This document shows positions 7,240-9,641 of a stretch of 9,641 nucleotides of DNA, piece by piece. Below the pieces are notes generated by a model. The model was not told the DNA's origin, made no database searches, and saw only the letters and a program-made list of their open reading frames with translations. This DNA is from JBBQVO01 sp038211505 (GTDB taxonomy: Bacteria; Chloroflexota; Dehalococcoidia; DSTF01; JACRBR01): the NCBI GenBank assembly GCA_038211505.1, contig JBBQVO010000128.1, positions 1 to 9,641 on the forward strand, given 5' to 3'. The position numbers and the translations under genes are program-made. Numbering within the stretch: the stretch's first letter is position 1; every line of letters starts with the position of its first letter.

Positions 7240-7265
7240 CAGCGTTCTCCTTCGCGAATGCGAGG

Positions 7266-7271
7266 AGTATA
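7266..7271 (-). promoter_or_regulatory. Candidate -10 box for the argF-cdaA-cdaR-der operon
   Basis: Minus-strand TATACT matches the -10 consensus at five of six positions and lies 27 bp before the argF GTG, just upstream of its AAGGAG ribosome site. The hexamer 17 bp further upstream (GCGAGA) is a poor -35. This would be the only promoter visible for the four-gene operon, since the later junctions are 9 bp or overlapping. Confidence 0.4.
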
Positions 7272-7302
7272 TCGCGAGGGCTGGCGTGTCTCGCGGCAGC
7301 GT

Positions 7303-7328
7303 CGGATCGGTCGTCTCGACGCCATCCG
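7303..7328 (-). other. Bulged hairpin between the beta-helix gene and argF
   Basis: On the minus strand CGGAT-GG-CGT pairs with ACG-A-CC-G-ATCCG around a CGAG loop: ten base pairs with two single-base bulges. It begins 31 nt past the stop of the beta-helix gene. There is no T-run after it, so it does not qualify as a standard intrinsic terminator. It may slow or protect transcript ends, or be chance in GC-rich DNA. Confidence 0.3.
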
Positions 7329-7358
7329 AGAACGTCGCTCCGCCGGAGTCTGCGTGAG

Positions 7359-8432
7359 CTAGTTGGAGATATTCGCCCAGGGGTTCGTCGTCGTCCCGGC
7401 GGGAGCGATCGGCCCGGCGTCGTTCCCGCCGCCGATGTTGTAGTTGCCGATCGGGTTGTTGCTCGCTGAGTTCCGGATCACCATGTTTCCATCAAACACG
7501 CTAACGGCCGACACGACGAGCCCGTACTGCGCGTTGTGATCCATATGATTGCTATCCACTCGGCCGGACGTCCCGCCGACGAGAATCCCGGAGTAGTTGC
7601 CCCTCGCCGTGTTCCCCACGATCGTGCAACTGCCAGTTGAAGTCGAGATACCCGCGCCGCTGCTGCTCACGTTGTTCTCGACGTCGTTGTTCTCAATTGC
7701 GCAGTTGCCCGAAAACTGGATGCCATACAGCCCGTTGCCGTAGACGTGATTGTCGACGATGCGAGCCCGCTGTCCGGAGCCGGTGATACCGGACTGTCCG
7801 TTGTTGCCGATCTCGCATCGCTCGACGGTAGACCCGTCGCCGTACAGACCGATGCCCGTGCCAGTGTTGTTGAGCACCGAGCAGCCGCTGATGTGTACGC
7901 CGTTGACCTGCGAGAAGACGCCGGCGCCGTTACCCGTGATCGTGACATCACTCACGACGTCGCCGGCGCCGAGGATCAGTCCTACCGAGACATTGGACGA
8001 CACGATCAGGTGTTCGATGCGGGCGTCGGCCGAGTTCGAAAGGTCGGCGCCGAAGGTCCATCCGATGATATCGCCGTTGGTGAGCGTCAGGCGCGGGTTC
8101 GACCCGACGATGCCGTTATTGAATGTTCCGACGCCGCGCACGGTAAACCCCGCGAGGTCGAGCGAGACATCATCTGCCGTAACCTGGATGCCGTCCTTTC
8201 CCGCGCACCCCGCGATGTTGCCGCCAAGCCGGTATGACCCTGACGACGAGATCACTATCGGGAAGCCGGCACAGCTCGCGGGTTGAAAGATGACGTTGCT
8301 CTCCGTTGGGGCCGGCGAGCCAGGCGGGTCCAACGGGCCTCCGTATGCGCGCGAGGCGAAGACTCCAATGATGGCCAGCAGCACGAGCAGCAGCAGTCCG
8401 GTGTTGATGCGGCTCCAAGGGAATGACGTCAT
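7359..8432 (-). CDS. Secreted right-handed parallel beta-helix protein
   Basis: 357 residues from the ATG at 8430-8432, chosen because GAGGAG lies six bases before it and a signal peptide starts there; the open frame extends 49 codons further but without a ribosome site. Signal peptide: MTSFPWSR, a hydrophobic core at 11-26 (TGLLLLVLLAIIGVFA), cleavage probably near SRA (27-29). A Pro-rich linker follows, then GSYRLGGNI and GIQVTADDVSLDLAGFTVRG, the typical opening of NosD-like/PbH1 helices. Many short repeats rich in G, N, I and V follow (NGVHISGCSVLNNTGTGI, NHVYGNGLYGI, NHMDHNAQYGL). The end has a GNYNIGGGN...NPWANISN tail that I associate with secreted proteins of this type. Such helices often bind or cleave polysaccharide, but no catalytic residues can be assigned. 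It has its own promoter and appears to be a single-gene unit. Confidence 0.85.
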   Translation of the reverse strand: MTSFPWSRINTGLLLLVLLAIIGVFASRAYGGPLDPPGSPAPTESNVIFQPASCAGFPIVISSSGSYRLGGNIAGCAGKDGIQVTADDVSLDLAGFTVRGVGTFNNGIVGSNPRLTLTNGDIIGWTFGADLSNSADARIEHLIVSSNVSVGLILGAGDVVSDVTITGNGAGVFSQVNGVHISGCSVLNNTGTGIGLYGDGSTVERCEIGNNGQSGITGSGQRARIVDNHVYGNGLYGIQFSGNCAIENNDVENNVSSSGAGISTSTGSCTIVGNTARGNYSGILVGGTSGRVDSNHMDHNAQYGLVVSAVSVFDGNMVIRNSASNNPIGNYNIGGGNDAGPIAPAGTTTNPWANISN

Positions 8433-8476
8433 GGCACGCTCCTCGGGCGGTCCATCTCGCCGCCCTGCACCGTGTG

Positions 8477-8506
8477 AGCGTAGGTGACTCGATGCCGGCC
8501 GGTCAA
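8477..8506 (-). promoter_or_regulatory. Sigma-70-like promoter of the beta-helix gene
   Basis: Minus-strand TTGACC (8501-8506, five of six to consensus) is followed after 18 bp by TACGCT (8477-8482, three of six, keeping the key TA and final T). The predicted start near 8470 gives a leader of about 38 nt carrying the GAGGAG ribosome site. The spacer includes the palindrome CCGGCCGG. This is the best -35/-10 pair in the window. Confidence 0.45.
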
Positions 8507-8561
8507 CGCGAGCGCCTTCGAACTTGACATCCCCAATGGAGAAGCGGATCCATCGAGTTCG

Positions 8562-8574
8562 GTTCGTCGCGAAC
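8562..8574. other. Perfect dyad in the divergent intergenic region
   Basis: GTTCG-TCG-CGAAC is a perfect 5-bp inverted repeat with a 3-bp centre, and a partial further half (GAGTTCGG) lies just before it at about 8555-8562. It sits between the two divergent promoters, about 24 bp upstream of the fabD -10 candidate, where an operator could act. No known regulator can be named, and a 10-base dyad can occur by chance. Confidence 0.25.
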
Positions 8575-8597
8575 AGCAATCTGCAATGCGTCGCCTG

Positions 8598-8606
8598 TGA
8601 TAGACT
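8598..8606 (+). promoter_or_regulatory. Candidate extended -10 for fabD
   Basis: TGATAGACT reads as an extended -10 (TGn plus TAGACT, four of six to TATAAT). It lies 23 bp before the fabD GTG, giving a very short leader with the TGAGG ribosome site at 8620-8624. No -35 is seen at 16-18 bp, as expected when an extended -10 is used, but the match is modest. Confidence 0.3.
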
Positions 8607-8629
8607 GCGCCGTATCGCATGAGGCGCAC

Positions 8630-9641
8630 GTGAAGATTCCCGCCGATCTCACCCCACGCGAGCGTAAGCTCGCCTTCATCTTCCCCGGGCAGGGTTCGCA
8701 GCACGCCGGCATGGGCCGGCGCGTGGCCGAGCTGTCGCCCGCGGCGCGCGACGTGTTCGCGCAGGCCGATGACATCCTCAAATTCAACGTCACGAAGATC
8801 GTCATGCAGGGGTCGGAGCGCGATCTCGCGAAGACGGTCAACACGCAGCCGGCGATCCTCGCGGTCAGCTGGGCGCATCTGGCGTACCTGCGGGAGCGGG
8901 CGGAACAGCTCGGCCGGCAGCTGCGGCCGTCGCACGTCTCCGGCCACAGTTTCGGGCAGTTCTCCGCCGCCGCCGCAGCCGACGCGATCTCGTTCGCCGA
9001 CGCGCTGACGCTGGTGCGCGAGCGCGGGCGCATCATGCAGAAGTGGTCGAAGAAGCAGCCCGGCGGCATGGCCAGCATCATCGGCCCAACGGACGCCGAC
9101 GTCGCCGACGTCTGCCAGCGCGTCTCGCCCGATGGCGATGTCGGCGTCGCCGCGATCAATGCGCCGGGTCAGACCGTGATCTCCGGCACGCTCGCCGCGC
9201 TTGGCCGGGCGATCGAGTCGATGAAGGAGCGCGGCGGCCGCGTCGTGCAGCTACCGATTTCGGTCGCCGGTCACTTCCCGAAGATGGCGGAAGCGCGCGA
9301 AGAGCTGCGCCGCTCGATCGACGCAACCGAGTTCCGCGATCCGACGGCGCCCGTCGTCTCCAGCCTCACCGGCCGCGCGTTGACGACGGCGGATGAAGTG
9401 CGCCAGGAGCTCGCCGATCAGATGACCGGCGCGATCAACTGGATGCGCGCGTTCCTCGAAATGCGGAAGGCCGGCGCCAACGCCTTCTTCGAGGTCGGCC
9501 CCGGCCACGTGCTGGGCAACATCAGCAAGCGCGTCGACCGCGAGGCCCAGTTCATCGACATCTTCGACGAGTCGCAGTGGCACGACCTCGTGCTTGGGCC
9601 GATGCTCGAACCGAAGGTCACGGCGGCGCCCGATCGAACGC
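8630..9641 (+). CDS. fabD: Malonyl-CoA:ACP transacylase (FabD-like), 3' end outside window
   Basis: 337 codons are seen without a stop; FabD is usually about 310 residues, so this protein has a longer C-terminus. It should move malonyl from CoA to acyl carrier protein for type II fatty-acid synthesis in the cytoplasm. Visible motifs: AFIFPGQGSQHAGMG (15-29), the nucleophile elbow VSGHSFGQF (103-111, Ser107), LVRERGRIM with Arg132 exactly 25 residues later as in E. coli FabD, and the catalytic His215 in ISVAGHFPKM (210-219). GAINW (267-271) stands where many FabDs have a PVQW or PVRW block, and FFEVGPGHVLGNISKR follows near 285. The elbow (F for L, Q for E) and VAGH context are unusual. The start is GTG: an in-frame TGA at 8621-8623 excludes anything longer, TGAGG sits five bases upstream, and the ATG at 8619 is out of frame. 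It is transcribed away from all other genes here. Confidence 0.92.
   Translation, partial: MKIPADLTPRERKLAFIFPGQGSQHAGMGRRVAELSPAARDVFAQADDILKFNVTKIVMQGSERDLAKTVNTQPAILAVSWAHLAYLRERAEQLGRQLRPSHVSGHSFGQFSAAAAADAISFADALTLVRERGRIMQKWSKKQPGGMASIIGPTDADVADVCQRVSPDGDVGVAAINAPGQTVISGTLAALGRAIESMKERGGRVVQLPISVAGHFPKMAEAREELRRSIDATEFRDPTAPVVSSLTGRALTTADEVRQELADQMTGAINWMRAFLEMRKAGANAFFEVGPGHVLGNISKRVDREAQFIDIFDESQWHDLVLGPMLEPKVTAAPDRT

Noticed and set aside
5581..7362. Plus-strand open frame of 593 codons opposite cdaA and argF
   Set aside because: It is the antisense shadow of two clear genes. Its translation is a low-complexity mix of Arg, Asp, His and Ala with no family motif, as expected when GC-rich codons keep the opposite strand open.
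8524..8529. Perfect TTGACA as a -35 for fabD
   Set aside because: No -10-like hexamer is found 16-19 bp downstream (the sequence there is around GGATCCATC), and the site is about 100 bp from the GTG start.

Overview
The window is GC-rich chromosomal DNA, roughly two thirds G+C by eye, from a bacterium. It carries housekeeping genes, a c-di-AMP signalling module, one secreted beta-helix protein and a few non-coding repeat structures. The strong GC bias keeps very long antisense frames open, and these are not genes. The mix of a CdaA/CdaR pair, a type II FabD, a DUF885 peptidase and a dispersed inverted repeat with a TCATTCTGAGCGAAGCG core suggests Chloroflexota. That placement is an inference from pattern memory, not proven by the sequence.

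Layout from left to right. (1) Bases 1-274, minus: N-terminal part of a glutamate dehydrogenase-family gene that leaves the window. (2) 275-416: short gap holding a tandem CCTTCGTG repeat. (3) 417-725, minus: small ABM-like dimeric alpha/beta-barrel protein, 13 bp downstream of (4) 739-2433, minus: a DUF885 metallopeptidase-like protein. These two look like an operon. (5) 2434-2837: about 400 bp without a gene. It contains a 228-bp element bounded by a perfect 28-bp inverted repeat, with a decayed third arm inside, plus a candidate -10 for the DUF885 gene. (6) 2838-7239, minus: a tight operon argF - cdaA - cdaR - der. The spacing is 9 bp between argF and cdaA, then two 4-nt start/stop overlaps. 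(7) 7240-7358: leader with a strong Shine-Dalgarno for argF, a TATACT -10 candidate and a bulged hairpin. (8) 7359-8432, minus: secreted right-handed beta-helix protein with signal peptide. (9) 8433-8629: divergent promoter region. (10) 8630 to the end, plus: fabD-like malonyltransferase with a GTG start, 3' end outside the window.

How the genes fit together. CdaA is a membrane diadenylate cyclase that makes c-di-AMP. CdaR is its membrane-anchored YbbR-repeat regulator. Here they are translationally coupled to each other and to Der, the double-GTPase of 50S ribosome assembly, and are led by ornithine carbamoyltransferase of arginine synthesis. In Firmicutes the third partner is usually glmM, so the linkage here differs. 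I see no CRISPR array, tRNA, rRNA, transposase or prophage gene. I also find no convincing evidence of a wholly new multi-gene system. The most unusual signals are the inverted-repeat element, the cdaA/cdaR/der/argF linkage, and departures from consensus in the active-site motifs of FabD and ArgF.
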